Assembly (NCBI GenBank): GCA_964236735.1
Contig: CAXSFM010000024.1
Location: forward strand, 1 to 61,864
Direction: 5' to 3'
Source: JAIVJG01 sp964236735
Lineage (GTDB): Bacteria; Acidobacteriota; Blastocatellia; Pyrinomonadales; Pyrinomonadaceae
DNA: 61,864 bases
A program made the position numbers and the translations under genes. The notes beneath the pieces were generated by a model. That model had not been told where the DNA came from. It searched no databases and saw only the letters and a list, made by a program, of their open reading frames with translations. Of this stretch, positions 24,976 to 34,239 are shown in pieces. The first letter of the stretch is position 1. Each line of letters starts with the position of its first letter.

Positions 24976-25229
24976 AACACTTTGTGTCACCGGCGTTCTG
25001 GAAGTGTTATCAACGACTTCCATCCGAAGTGCGCGAGCTTGCTGACAAGAACTATCAATTGCTCAAAACTAATCCGACACATCCCTCATTACATTTTAAG
25101 AAAATCGGCGGCTTGTGGTCAGTGCGTGTCGGCGCACATTATCGTGCGTTAGGCTTGGATAAGCCGGAAGGTGTTGTGTGGTTCTGGATTGGGTCACACG
25201 CTGATTACGATAAACTGTTGACGCGATAA
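24972..25229 (+). CDS. RelE/ParE-family toxin
   Basis: 85 residues beginning with GTG that overlaps the antitoxin stop. The RelE fold outline is clear: VSPAFWKCYQRLPSEVRELADKNYQLL, a conserved HFKKIGGLWSVRVGAHYRALG strand pair with basic residues, and a C-terminal strand WIGSHADYDKLL. Such toxins cleave mRNA at the ribosome. It lies about 100 bases from the 3' end of glnE, which is convergent. Confidence 0.85.
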   Translation: MKHFVSPAFWKCYQRLPSEVRELADKNYQLLKTNPTHPSLHFKKIGGLWSVRVGAHYRALGLDKPEGVVWFWIGSHADYDKLLTR

Positions 25230-25335
25230 TCTGGCGTCAAATATATCTTTCGAGCTACTCACCCTGTCACATTCCATCATCCATCATTAACAAGTGTATT
25301 TGAAAGCTATCTCGCGCATGGCTTGATACCGCCCG

Positions 25336-28300
25336 TTAGCCTGCCGTCGTGATGCGTTCGTAGGCAGCGCGGACGGCGCGCATTCGTGCTGAGAGATCGT
25401 CGGTGAGCGCGTTGACGGATGGATACGTGAGGCGATGAGCAAGGTCTGCGAGGAGGGGATGGTCTGCGACAGCGGGCAGGCGCGTCGAGCGTCCGACGAT
25501 GAGGCGCAGGTGATGATCGAGCAGGCGAAGAAGCGCATAGCCTTCGTTGAGCGCGGCGTGGTCTTCATCATTCAACGAGCCGGAGTCGCGCAGTCGTGCG
25601 AGCGTGGCGCGTGTCGAACGGTCGCCCGTGTCGCTGTCGGGCAAGTTATCGCGCAGTTGCAGGTAGCGCGTGGCGAAATAAACATCGAGCATTCCGCCCG
25701 CACCGAATTTAATGTCAGTCTCGCGCATCGAGGCTCGTGAGTTGCCCGCGCGCTCGCGCTCCAACCTTTCGCGCACGCGGCGCGTCTCGTCGCGCAACAC
25801 GTCAACGTGCGTTCGTCTGGCCGCTTCGTGAATGGCAGCGCGCGCTTCTCTCTCCACCGCGCGCCCCAGTTCGAGGTCGCCCGCCACCGCATGAAGTTTC
25901 ACGTAAGCAAGCCACTCCCACACGTCCGCGCGCTCGCGCAAATAATTGATGAAGGCATCGGATGGAATGACGGTCGCTCCGTTTTTGCCGTCGGGACGCA
26001 GGCGCAAATCAACGCGGTAGAGCGTGCCGTCGCGCGTGAGCGCGGAGAGCGCCGTGGTCATCAACTCGGCGAGGCGCGCGTAGGCTTCTCTGTGAACGAG
26101 ACCGGCGAGCGGCGAGGGCACGCGCGGGTCATAGACGAGCACGAGGTCGAGGTCTGAGCCGTAGTCCGTGCCGCCGCTGCCCATCCGACCGAGCGCGAAG
26201 ACGGCGAGGCGAGGGCCAGCGAGGAGCCTGCCGTGACGACGCACTAACTCGCGACGCGCGACGAGCAACGCGGCGTTGATGCTTGAGGCGGCGAGCGCGG
26301 TTTGCAGGCGGTTCGATTCGGCGAGCGTGATTTCGCCGCACGCATCGCACGCGCCGATCTCGACGAGCAGATGCGCCCACGCGCGCCGGAGTGCGGAGAG
26401 TTCGGCCCGGAAATTTCCTTCGGCATCAATTCCCGCGCGCAGGATCGAGCGATGGTCGCGCGCGGCGATGACATCTTTGCTCGTTGTCAACGAAGCGATG
26501 AGCGCGGGATTGCTGGCGATCATCTCGCCGAAAAATTCGGACGCGCCGCATAGACGAACGAGAGCGCGCAAATTCGCGTCCGTCAAATTTACTTCCGCGC
26601 CGGACTTGTCGAGTGACGAGGCGATGCGCGCCAGCAGAGAGAGTGCGCGCTGATGATTGAGCGTCTCGCCGGCCAGCAAATGCAGATGACGCGCGAGCGT
26701 GCGTGCATTCGTCGCGTGCAAATTTTCTTTCTCAACTGATGAAAGTCTTGATGCAAAAACTTGCGCGGCGACAAGTGCGGCAGCTTGCCCGGCGTCAACG
26801 TGCGGCTCAAGCGCATGGCGTGCGGCTTCGTGCGCTTGAAGCGAAAAAGCCGCGAATTCTGCGGATTTGGCGGCAAATGCGTGATATTTGCCGGGCGTTG
26901 AATCGTTGGGCGTTGAACTGTCGAGAGTTGATGTGCCCTGCGTTGACTCGTGAGAGATTGCGCTGTCGAGCGTTGAATTATCATGCGTGGGTTTTTTATG
27001 CGGCGTCTCTTCTTTCGTCTGACGCGCATCGTTGTCATGCTGCGTCGCCGTCGCGCCGTCTTGCTCCGTGTCGCCGAAGACGCGCCGGTAAGCGTTGTGG
27101 ACGTGCGTCGTGTGCATCTCAAGTGCGCGTTCAAAATCCGCGAGCGAGCGTGCGCCGTCGAAGTGCATCCGGCGTGCGACGAGCGCGCGGCGTTCCATCT
27201 GGTCGGGGACGAGATGCGTTTGCAAGCCTTGCTCCATCTGCACGCGATGCTCTAGCGTGCGGAGAAACGTGTAAGCATCGAAGAGTTCGCTGCGCTCGCG
27301 CTCGTTGATGAGATGACGGTCGGCGAGGCGTCCGAGAGAGATGAGCGTGTGCGGCGCGTGTTGCAGCCAGGCGTCGCGCCCGCCGTAGGCGAGTTGCAGA
27401 GCCTGCGCGATGAACTCGATTTCGCGGATGCCGCCGCGACCGAGCTTGACGTTAAAGCCGCGCGAAGTGTCGCCGTGCTGCCGGTCAATTTTCTGCTTCG
27501 CGAGACGTACATGCGCGAGAGCGCGCGCGACCGTCTCGTCGGAGCGATAGACGCGCGGGCGCACCGCTTCGGCGAAACGCGCGTAGAGCGCGGCGGACCC
27601 GGCGGAGGCGCGCGAGCGGATCAAAGCCTGCAATTCCCAGGCGTGCGCCGTCTCGCGGTAATAGCGCAGGGCTTCTCTGAGCGAGCAGGCGAGCGCGCCG
27701 TCGCGACCGTGCGGCCTCAGTCGCAAGTCAACGCGATAGGCCGCGCCCTCGCCGGTGGGCTTACCCGCGATGCCCGCGACGCGCTCGGCTAGCTTGCAGA
27801 AATATTCGCGATTGCTCGTCACCCCGCGCTCGCCCCCGCCCGACGTTTCGCCGTCGTCGGAGTAGATGAACATGAGGTCTATGTCGGACGCATAATTGAG
27901 TTCGCGCGAGCCGAGTTTGCCGAGCGCGACGATGCAGAAACTGGCGCGACTTGTGCGCCCGCGCGCGTCCGTGCATTGCGGCGCGCCGTAGAGATTGTCG
28001 AGTTCCTGCCCCGCGTGCGAGAGCGCGTATTGCAAAACGGCGTCGGCGAGGTTCGAGAGTTCCTCGGTCGTCTCGACGAGCGTGGCGGTCTTGCGGATGT
28101 CGTGCAGATAGACGCGCAGCAGTTCGCGGCGACGAAAACGTGCGAGCAGGACGCCCGCGCCGAGTTGCGTATGCGTGAGGGCAAAGCGTGCGAGGGACTC
28201 GCCCAACTCTTCCGCCTCGCGGACGCGCGTCTGCGTCTTTTCACGCGCGAGCCAGTTGAGATAGTCGGGATTCTGCGCGAGCGTCGTTGAAAGCAGCGGG

Positions 28301-28467
28301 CTCCATGCGGCGAGCGCAAGCGCGTCCGAGAGCAGCCCTGCGTCGCGCTCGAACTGACGCTTGACGCGCAGATGCTCCGACGTGATGCGCTCATAGAAGA
28401 GTCGCGCTTCGTCGGCGTCGGGCAAGTCGCGCGCGAGTGTTTCGATTTTCTCGTCGAGTTTCAGCAA
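25336..28467 (-). CDS. glnE: Glutamine synthetase adenylyltransferase/deadenylylase
   Basis: 1043 residues, longer than the usual 940-990. Two nucleotidyltransferase domains are visible: GSRELNYASDIDL near residue 190 (deadenylylation side) and GSGGTDYGSDLDL near 765 (adenylylation side). The enzyme attaches or removes AMP on glutamine synthetase according to nitrogen status. glnA lies on the same strand about 780 bases upstream, with a GNAT gene between. An unusual linker at about residues 495-524 is made of a 15-bp (five-residue) repeat rich in Ser, Thr and Asp (STLDS type), which explains part of the extra length. The N terminus begins near a family B palindrome. Confidence 0.95.
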   Translation of the reverse strand: MLKLDEKIETLARDLPDADEARLFYERITSEHLRVKRQFERDAGLLSDALALAAWSPLLSTTLAQNPDYLNWLAREKTQTRVREAEELGESLARFALTHTQLGAGVLLARFRRRELLRVYLHDIRKTATLVETTEELSNLADAVLQYALSHAGQELDNLYGAPQCTDARGRTSRASFCIVALGKLGSRELNYASDIDLMFIYSDDGETSGGGERGVTSNREYFCKLAERVAGIAGKPTGEGAAYRVDLRLRPHGRDGALACSLREALRYYRETAHAWELQALIRSRASAGSAALYARFAEAVRPRVYRSDETVARALAHVRLAKQKIDRQHGDTSRGFNVKLGRGGIREIEFIAQALQLAYGGRDAWLQHAPHTLISLGRLADRHLINERERSELFDAYTFLRTLEHRVQMEQGLQTHLVPDQMERRALVARRMHFDGARSLADFERALEMHTTHVHNAYRRVFGDTEQDGATATQHDNDARQTKEETPHKKPTHDNSTLDSAISHESTQGTSTLDSSTPNDSTPGKYHAFAAKSAEFAAFSLQAHEAARHALEPHVDAGQAAALVAAQVFASRLSSVEKENLHATNARTLARHLHLLAGETLNHQRALSLLARIASSLDKSGAEVNLTDANLRALVRLCGASEFFGEMIASNPALIASLTTSKDVIAARDHRSILRAGIDAEGNFRAELSALRRAWAHLLVEIGACDACGEITLAESNRLQTALAASSINAALLVARRELVRRHGRLLAGPRLAVFALGRMGSGGTDYGSDLDLVLVYDPRVPSPLAGLVHREAYARLAELMTTALSALTRDGTLYRVDLRLRPDGKNGATVIPSDAFINYLRERADVWEWLAYVKLHAVAGDLELGRAVEREARAAIHEAARRTHVDVLRDETRRVRERLERERAGNSRASMRETDIKFGAGGMLDVYFATRYLQLRDNLPDSDTGDRSTRATLARLRDSGSLNDEDHAALNEGYALLRLLDHHLRLIVGRSTRLPAVADHPLLADLAHRLTYPSVNALTDDLSARMRAVRAAYERITTAG

Positions 28468-28512
28468 GGCGCGTTGATTCTAACCGAAGGCGTAAGCATT
28501 GCCGCAACATGG

Positions 28513-28546
28513 CTGGGAGCGCGGGCATCCCAGCCCGCGCTCCCAG
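28513..28546. repeat. Inverted repeat, family B, copy 2
   Basis: Perfect 14-bp stem (28513-28526 with 28533-28546) and a loop ATCCCA. The arm CTGGGAGCGCGGGC is shared with the element at 16064. Located between glnE and a GNAT gene. Confidence 0.85.
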
Positions 28547-28563
28547 AATTTTTATACGTGAGA

Positions 28564-29151
28564 TTATGCGCGCGCCAGCTTTTCTTCGAGCGCGGATTTG
28601 ACCGCCGGCCATTCAGAATTAATGATGCTGAAATAGACCGTGTGGCGAAAGCGTCCGCCCTGCGTAATCATGTGGTTGCGAAACGTGCCCTCTTCTTTCG
28701 CGCCGATGCGGAGGATGGCGCGGCGAGAGCGTTCGTTGAGCGAATCGGTTTTCAACTCGACGCGAATCGCGCCTAAAGTTTCAAAGGCGTAGCGGAGCAT
28801 GACGTACTTCGCTTCCGTGTTGACGTGCGTGCGCTGCCACGCGCGTGCGACCCACGTCCAGCCGATTTCGAGACGACGATTCGCGCGGTCAATGTTGCCG
28901 AAGCGCGTGCTGCCGACGACTTTGCCCGAAGCGATCTCCATCGTCACAAACGGCAACGTCACTCCCCTCGCCTGTTCCTCAAGCGCCGTCTCGACGTAAG
29001 CGCGCATCTCATCCGGCGTTTTGATGAGCGCCGTCGTCCACTTCCACAAATCATCGTCCAGCCCGACCTCGCACAACGCAGCCGTATGCTCAAGCGTGAG
29101 CGGCACGAGACGGACGTATTGGCCTTCGAGCGTGACGGGATGAATGTCCAT
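28564..29151 (-). CDS. GNAT-family N-acetyltransferase
   Basis: 195 residues from the ATG at 29151. The start region MDIHPVTLEGQYVRLVPL and later segments (IEIGWTWVARAWQRTHVNTEAKYVMLRYAFE in part, and VELKTDSLNERSRRAILRIGA) match the RimJ/RimL-like GNAT subgroup, which often acetylates amino groups of proteins or small amines. Acetyl-CoA site residues are in the WQRTHVNTEAK loop. The acceptor is unknown. The gene lies between glnE and glnA on the same strand and its start abuts hairpin H4. Confidence 0.87.
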   Translation of the reverse strand: MDIHPVTLEGQYVRLVPLTLEHTAALCEVGLDDDLWKWTTALIKTPDEMRAYVETALEEQARGVTLPFVTMEIASGKVVGSTRFGNIDRANRRLEIGWTWVARAWQRTHVNTEAKYVMLRYAFETLGAIRVELKTDSLNERSRRAILRIGAKEEGTFRNHMITQGGRFRHTVYFSIINSEWPAVKSALEEKLARA

Positions 29152-29152
29152 A

Positions 29153-29244
29153 AGGCAAAAGGCAGAAGTCAAAAGACAAAAGGCAAAAGGTGAAGGCAGT
29201 TTTATTTTTGCCTTTTGCCCTTTGCCTTTTGACTTCTGCCTTCT
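29153..29244. repeat. Heptamer hairpin H4 (AAGGCAA type)
   Basis: Left arm of units such as AGGCAAA, AGGCAGA and AGACAAA (29153-29198) pairs with TTTGCCT-type units at 29206-29244. Centre GTGAAGGCAGTTTTATTTTTGCC. It fills the gap between the GNAT gene and glnA. Confidence 0.9.
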
Positions 29245-29247
29245 CTC

Positions 29248-30672
29248 TCAGATGTCGAAGTAGTGCGCGAACTCAAGCGGGTGCGGGCGCATCCGCAGGG
29301 GTTGAATCTCTTTCTCGCGCTTGTATGTGATCCATCGCTCGATCAGCTTCGGCGTGAAGACTTCGCCCTTCAAGAGAAATTCGTGGTCGGCTTCGAGCGC
29401 GTTGAGAGCTTCGTCGAGCGAGCCGGGAAGACTCGGCACGTCTTTTAACTCTTCGGGCGTCAGGTCGTAGATGTCTTTGTCGAGCGGCTGCCCCGGATCA
29501 ATACGGTTCTGGATGCCGTCGAGTCCCGCCATCAGCATCGCCGAGAATGCGAGGTACGGATTGCACGACGGGTCGGGCGGACGAAACTCCAGACGCTTGA
29601 GTTTCGGACTCTGCGAGAACATCGGAATGCGAATCGCGGCGGAACGATTGCGCGCGGAATATGCGAGATTGACGGGAGCCTCGAAGCCGGGCACGAGCCG
29701 TTTGTAGCTGTTCGTCGTCGGCGCGGCAAACGCCACGACCGCCGCGGCGTGTTTCAAAAGTCCGCCGATGTAGAAGCGCGCCATCTCGGAGAGTCCCGCG
29801 TAGCCGTCGCCGGCGAAGAGAGGCTTCTCGTCTTTCCAGAGCGATTGATGACAGTGCATCCCGCTGCCGTTGTCGCCGTAGAGCGGCTTCGGCATAAACG
29901 TCGCGGCTTTGCCGTATTGATACGCGGTGTTGCGGATGACGTACTTGAAGAGTTGCAGGTTGTCGGCTGTGCCGAGCATCGTCGAGTAACGAATATCAAT
30001 CTCGCACTGCATCGGCGCGACTTCGTGGTGATGGCACTCGACGGGGATGCCGACGCTCTCCAGAATCAGCGCCATCTCGGAGCGCAAATCAACGAGCGAG
30101 TCGGCGGGCGAGACCGGCACGTAGCCTTCTTTCTGGCGAATGCGGTAGCCGAGGTTCGGCCCCTGAAATTCATCCGTGCCGGTGCGACCGCTCATCCAGT
30201 GCGCCTCGTCGGCGTTGACGGTGTAGGACGCGCTGTTCGGGTCGTTCTTATAACTCACGGAATCGAAGACGAAGAACTCGGCTTCGGGACCGAAGTTGAT
30301 CGTGTCCGCCAAGCCGGTGAAACGCAGGTAACTCTCCGCCCTCTGCGCCACCGAGCGCGGGTCAAGCCCGTAGCCCTCTTTCGTGATCGGGTCAACCGCG
30401 TTGGCGATGAGACACAAAGTCGCTTCTTCCGTGAACGGATCCATCCACATGCGGACGGGGTCTGGGACGAGCAGCATGTCGGACTCGTGAATCGAAGCCC
30501 AGCCACGCAAGGAAGAGGCGTCGAAGCCGAAGCCGTTCTCGAACGTGCTCTCTTCGAGTTCGTGCATGGGAAATGTCAAATGATGCCACGCGCCGATTAA
30601 ATCGGTGAAGCGGACAGAGACAAACTTGGCCTCGTTTTTCTTGGCGTAATCCAACGCCGTTTTAGCGTTCAT
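29248..30672 (-). CDS. glnA: Glutamine synthetase, type I
   Basis: 474 residues from ATG 30672, with GGAGAA upstream; the frame is open to 30750 but that extension lacks a ribosome site. GlnA makes glutamine from glutamate and ammonia. Family motifs: the N-terminal beta-grasp segment VRFTDLIGAWHH, FGPEAEFF, NGSGMHCHQSLW, the ATP-site KRLVPGFEAPVNLAYSARNRSAAIRIP and the adenylylation-loop Tyr near residue 400 in DKDIYDLTPEE. The Tyr and the nearby glnE together suggest control by adenylylation. A near-consensus promoter lies 126 bases upstream. The gene ends in the C-terminal EFAHYFDI tail. Confidence 0.97.
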   Translation of the reverse strand: MNAKTALDYAKKNEAKFVSVRFTDLIGAWHHLTFPMHELEESTFENGFGFDASSLRGWASIHESDMLLVPDPVRMWMDPFTEEATLCLIANAVDPITKEGYGLDPRSVAQRAESYLRFTGLADTINFGPEAEFFVFDSVSYKNDPNSASYTVNADEAHWMSGRTGTDEFQGPNLGYRIRQKEGYVPVSPADSLVDLRSEMALILESVGIPVECHHHEVAPMQCEIDIRYSTMLGTADNLQLFKYVIRNTAYQYGKAATFMPKPLYGDNGSGMHCHQSLWKDEKPLFAGDGYAGLSEMARFYIGGLLKHAAAVVAFAAPTTNSYKRLVPGFEAPVNLAYSARNRSAAIRIPMFSQSPKLKRLEFRPPDPSCNPYLAFSAMLMAGLDGIQNRIDPGQPLDKDIYDLTPEELKDVPSLPGSLDEALNALEADHEFLLKGEVFTPKLIERWITYKREKEIQPLRMRPHPLEFAHYFDI

Positions 30673-30797
30673 ATTTTCTCCTGCGATAAGTGTAGGGGGT
30701 AGAAGAGTTTTGCCGCCCCTGTGAGACGGCTGGAATGTTTGTGGAAGCAAATCAGAGCGGGCGTCATAGATAAACTGAACGACGCTAAAAAGCTGGC

Positions 30798-30825
30798 ATT
30801 ATAGACTGCCGCCGAAGACTGTCAA
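30798..30825 (-). promoter_or_regulatory. Sigma-70-type promoter of glnA
   Basis: On the minus strand TTGACA (30820-30825) and TATAAT (30798-30803) are both full consensus, 16 bases apart. The predicted leader to the glnA start is about 115-125 bases. I see no sigma-54 site. The rest of the 417-base gap between glnA and speA holds the speA promoter and nothing else I can name. Confidence 0.75.
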
Positions 30826-30942
30826 GGTTTCACGGCGTGAAGTCCTGTGCACGCCGTTAATAATGCCCTGCATCCGGCCTTAAATTGTTCTGACGCGCCA
30901 GCTTAAGCGTTTTGTGCGGTGAAACGCCGAAAAAAATAGTTT

Positions 30943-30971
30943 TTGACCGACCCCGTTTTTTCTGTTACATT
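30943..30971 (+). promoter_or_regulatory. Putative promoter of the speA cluster
   Basis: TTGACC (30943-30948) and TACATT (30966-30971) with a 17-base spacer, about 120 bases before the speA start. A T-rich spacer lies between the boxes. Confidence 0.55.
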
Positions 30972-31089
30972 GCGCCCTTAAGTTTCCAATCCTGAATTCA
31001 TTAAATCTAACAGGCGCTCAAGCAAAACGTGGGTGAAAGCGTTAATTCACCGGCACAACGGACATCGTGTGAGGCAGGAGAGCTAGAAG

Positions 31090-33027
31090 TTGACGACGGC
31101 CATAGAACAGACGCTCGAGACCTACGGGATCGAAAATTGGGGGGCCGGATACTTCGGCATCAATCGTAAGGGCAACCTCATCGTCCACCCGTCCGAGGCC
31201 GACCAGTCGCGCGCGGCGGATGTCCGCGAGATTATTGACGACTTGCAACGGCGCGGCATCTCGGCTCCCGTGCTGCTGCGTTTTCCGCAACTCGTCACCG
31301 CACAGGTACGCAAACTCCAGCGCGCCTTCCGCAACTCCATCCGCGAATACGAATATCAAGGCTCGCACATGTGCGTCTATCCGATGAAGGTTAACCAGAA
31401 CCGCTCGGTGGTCGAGGAGTATTTGCGCGAAGGCTCGCGTTACGATTTCGGGCTAGAGGCCGGGTCGAAGGCGGAACTCTACGGCGCACTCGCGCTCGAA
31501 CAATCGCCGGACAGCCTGCTCGTCCTCAACGGCTTCAAGGATGAAGAGTTTATCGAACTCGCTTTCCTCGGCGCGCGTTCCGGCAAGCGCGTCGTCATCG
31601 TCATCGAGAAGTTGAGCGAGCTTGACCACATCCTGCGCTTCGCCGAAGAGTCCGACGGCAATGATCTGCCGATGGTCGGCATCCGCGTCAAGCTCTACTC
31701 GAAAGGCTCCGGTCGTTGGGAAAAGTCGGGCGGCGAGGCGGCCAAGTTCGGCTTGACGACGACGGAGATTCTCGAAGTCGTCCGACGCTTTCAGGAAGCG
31801 GGGCGCGTGGAGATGGTGAAACTCCTACACTTCCACATCGGCTCGCAACTGACCGACATCAAGCGCATCAAGAACGCGATGAAGGAAGCGGCGCGCGTCT
31901 ATGCGAAGATTTACCAGATGAAAGTGCCGATTGAACTGCTCGACGTGGGCGGCGGCATGGCCGTTGATTACGACGGCTCGAAGACGGCCTTCGATTCTTC
32001 CGCCAACTACTCCGCGCAGGAGTTCGCCAACGACGTGGTCTATACGATCATGCAGGTCTGCGACGACGAGAACGTCCCGCACCCGACGATCATACAGGAG
32101 TCAGGCCGCTATCTTTCGGCCTACCACGCCATCCTCGTGACGAACGTGCTGGACGAAATCGAGACCGTCGTCGAGGACGATCTCGCGCCCATTGAGATTG
32201 ATGAAGACGACCCGCAGGTCATCACCGAACTCGGAGACTTGCGCGAGTCCATCACCGTCAAAAACTATCGCGAGTTTTATCACGACGCGCTTGAGCATCG
32301 AGACGAGATGTTCACGCTCTTCAACCTCGGACTGATCTCGCTCGAAGACCGGGCGAAGGGCGAAGTGCTTTTCTGGGATGTGTGCGAGCGCGCCGACAAA
32401 CACGCGCAACACGCCAAGTATGTCTCCGAAGAGTTCACAGAGTTGCGGCGACTTTTGCGCGCGAAGTATCTGACGAATTTCTCCGTCTTCCGCAGCGTGC
32501 CCGACCATTGGGCGCTCGATCAACTGTTTCCCATCATTCCGATTCATCGTCTCAACAAGCCGCCGACCGAGTTCGCCACGCTCTGCGACATCACTTGCGA
32601 CTCGGACGGCGTCGTGGACAAGTTCGTTGACCTACACGACGTGAAGCAGGTGCTCGAACTTCACACGCTGATCCCCGGCGAGCCGTATTACATCGCCTTC
32701 ATGCTCGTCGGCGCGTATCAGGAAGTGATGGGCAACAATCACAATCTCTTTGGCGCGCCCAACGAGGCGCACATCCACATTGATGATGACGGTTATCTTA
32801 TTAAAAAAGTCGTGCGCGGCACGAACGTCGGCGAGGCTCTGGAGCGCGTGCGCTACGAACCCGGCCAACTCCACGAAGGCTTCCGCCGCCTCGTCGCACA
32901 GCGCACGAAACGCAATGAGCTGACCGAAGCCGAAGGCGCGAAGATGGTCGAACTCTACGAATCGCGCATCAATTCGTACACCTACCTCGCGGTGAACGGC
33001 AAAGAGAACAAACAGAGACGAAGATGA
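31090..33027 (+). CDS. speA: Biosynthetic arginine decarboxylase
   Basis: 645 residues from a TTG start at 31090, with AGGAG 9 bases upstream. SpeA uses pyridoxal phosphate to turn arginine into agmatine. The cofactor Lys is Lys100 in YPMKVNQ, and the fold III markers LLHFHIGSQLTDI, LDVGGGMAVDYDG and IIQESGRYLSAYHA are clear. The C-terminal half contains the conserved ACDSD-like TCDSDG and FGAPNEAHI segments. It heads a cluster with a deoxyhypusine-synthase-like gene and agmatinase, so agmatine should flow into putrescine and perhaps another polyamine product. Confidence 0.97.
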   Translation: MTTAIEQTLETYGIENWGAGYFGINRKGNLIVHPSEADQSRAADVREIIDDLQRRGISAPVLLRFPQLVTAQVRKLQRAFRNSIREYEYQGSHMCVYPMKVNQNRSVVEEYLREGSRYDFGLEAGSKAELYGALALEQSPDSLLVLNGFKDEEFIELAFLGARSGKRVVIVIEKLSELDHILRFAEESDGNDLPMVGIRVKLYSKGSGRWEKSGGEAAKFGLTTTEILEVVRRFQEAGRVEMVKLLHFHIGSQLTDIKRIKNAMKEAARVYAKIYQMKVPIELLDVGGGMAVDYDGSKTAFDSSANYSAQEFANDVVYTIMQVCDDENVPHPTIIQESGRYLSAYHAILVTNVLDEIETVVEDDLAPIEIDEDDPQVITELGDLRESITVKNYREFYHDALEHRDEMFTLFNLGLISLEDRAKGEVLFWDVCERADKHAQHAKYVSEEFTELRRLLRAKYLTNFSVFRSVPDHWALDQLFPIIPIHRLNKPPTEFATLCDITCDSDGVVDKFVDLHDVKQVLELHTLIPGEPYYIAFMLVGAYQEVMGNNHNLFGAPNEAHIHIDDDGYLIKKVVRGTNVGEALERVRYEPGQLHEGFRRLVAQRTKRNELTEAEGAKMVELYESRINSYTYLAVNGKENKQRRR

Positions 33028-33036
33028 GAAGGAGAC

Positions 33037-33112
33037 AGTGATGAGTGATAAGTGATGAGTGATGAGTTAAGACAAGTTCTTTCTCATCACTCATCACTTA
33101 TCACTCATCACT
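33037..33112. repeat. Heptamer hairpin H5 (AGTGATG/A type)
   Basis: Left arm from 33037 of AGTGATG and AGTGATA units, centre GTTAAGACAAGTTCTTTCTC, and right arm of CATCACT/TATCACT units to 33112. It lies between speA and the DHS-like gene. Its translation gives the spurious SSLITHHS extension of the next frame. Confidence 0.93.
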
Positions 33113-33120
33113 CCAACATT

Positions 33121-34182
33121 ATGGTGACTCAACGCAAACCGCGACCCAGCAAATATCTGACCGCGCCGATTAGACCGGTGCAGGTTGACCGCGACCGCTC
33201 GGTGGCCGGACTGCTCGAAAAAATGGAAGGCGCGGGCTTCGGCGCGCGGCAACTGGCCGAGGCGCATCGCATCTGGCTCGACATGCTCGGCGACAATACG
33301 ACGATCATGGTCGCGGCCTCCGGCGCGCTGATTCCGGCGGGGATGCGGCGGCTGCTGGCCTACGTCATCAAGAATCGCTTCGTTGACGTGCTCGTCTGCT
33401 CCGGCTCTCTGCTCTTCCACGATTTGCACGAGACCTTAGGCCGCCAGCACTTCCAGTCGCATCCTTCGATGACCGACGCGGAACTCGACTCGGCGCAGAT
33501 CAATCGCATGTGGGACGTGCTTGTCAGCGATGAGGAATATCACGAGGCGACCGAATGGGTGGGTGGCTTCGTCAACCAGATGGATCAGTCGCGTGCTTAT
33601 TCGACGCGCGAATTTCTGCACATGCTCGGACGCGAACTCGCCGAGATCGCGACGGACGACGGCGTCCTGACGAGCGCGTACAAATCGCGCGTGCCTATCT
33701 TCTGCCCAACCATCTCCGACAGCGGCATCACCGTTGGCATCGCCGGCGCGCGTTTCGAGAAGAAGAACGCCTTCTGCTTCGACCTCGCGCAGGACGTGCT
33801 CGACATGATGCAGATCGCGGCGCGCGCGCGTGTCAGTGGCATTATCAACATCGGCGGCGGCACTTCGCGCAGCTTCGCGCAACAGATGGAGCAGGCCACC
33901 AACATCATCAAGACGCCCGCGCGCGGCCACAAGTACGCGATTCAGATTTCCACCGACACGCCGCATCCCGGCGGACGCTCAAGCCCGCACATCAACGACG
34001 AGACGCTCATCTTCGGCAAGCTCCAGCGCGGCGCGGCGACAGCCTATGTCAACTGCGACGCGACCATCGCGCTCCCGATTTTGATTACGTCGCTCTCGCA
34101 AACCGCCGCCAAGTACATGAAAGGCCGCAAGCGCCCCAACTTCACTTTCGCGGGGAAAGAATTAACGGTCGAAGTATCTTAA
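33121..34182 (+). CDS. Deoxyhypusine synthase-like protein
   Basis: 353 residues from the ATG at 33121; an ATG at 33052 would add residues encoded by the hairpin and is rejected. The NAD-binding DHS fold is seen in MVAASGALIPAGM, VLVCSGSLLFHDL, FCPTISDSGITVG, INIGGGTSRSF and STDTPHPGGRSS. The catalytic Lys, which forms the enzyme-polyamine imine, is kept at residue 300 (IFGKLQRGA). Bacteria have no eIF5A, so the true substrate is open; homospermidine or another polyamine transfer is most likely. It lies between speA and speB, which supply agmatine and putrescine. Confidence 0.85.
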   Translation: MVTQRKPRPSKYLTAPIRPVQVDRDRSVAGLLEKMEGAGFGARQLAEAHRIWLDMLGDNTTIMVAASGALIPAGMRRLLAYVIKNRFVDVLVCSGSLLFHDLHETLGRQHFQSHPSMTDAELDSAQINRMWDVLVSDEEYHEATEWVGGFVNQMDQSRAYSTREFLHMLGRELAEIATDDGVLTSAYKSRVPIFCPTISDSGITVGIAGARFEKKNAFCFDLAQDVLDMMQIAARARVSGIINIGGGTSRSFAQQMEQATNIIKTPARGHKYAIQISTDTPHPGGRSSPHINDETLIFGKLQRGAATAYVNCDATIALPILITSLSQTAAKYMKGRKRPNFTFAGKELTVEVS

Positions 34183-34183
34183 A

Positions 34184-34239
34184 AGCAGTAGCCAGTAGAT
34201 AGTAGCCAGTAGCCAGTAGCAATGCTGTCTGCTGGCTTT
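34184..34239. repeat. Truncated heptamer hairpin H6 (AGTAGCC type)
   Basis: Five AGTAGCC-like units (one reads AGTAGAT) on the left, then ATGCTGTCTGCTGGCT, which is only a stub of a right arm. The centre reads GCAGACAGCATTGCTAC on the minus strand, so this copy is reversed relative to the others. Confidence 0.75.

Noticed and set aside
33052..33120. Start of the DHS-like gene at ATG 33052
   Set aside because: The extra 23 residues are encoded by hairpin H5; ATG 33121 lies at the true start of homology.
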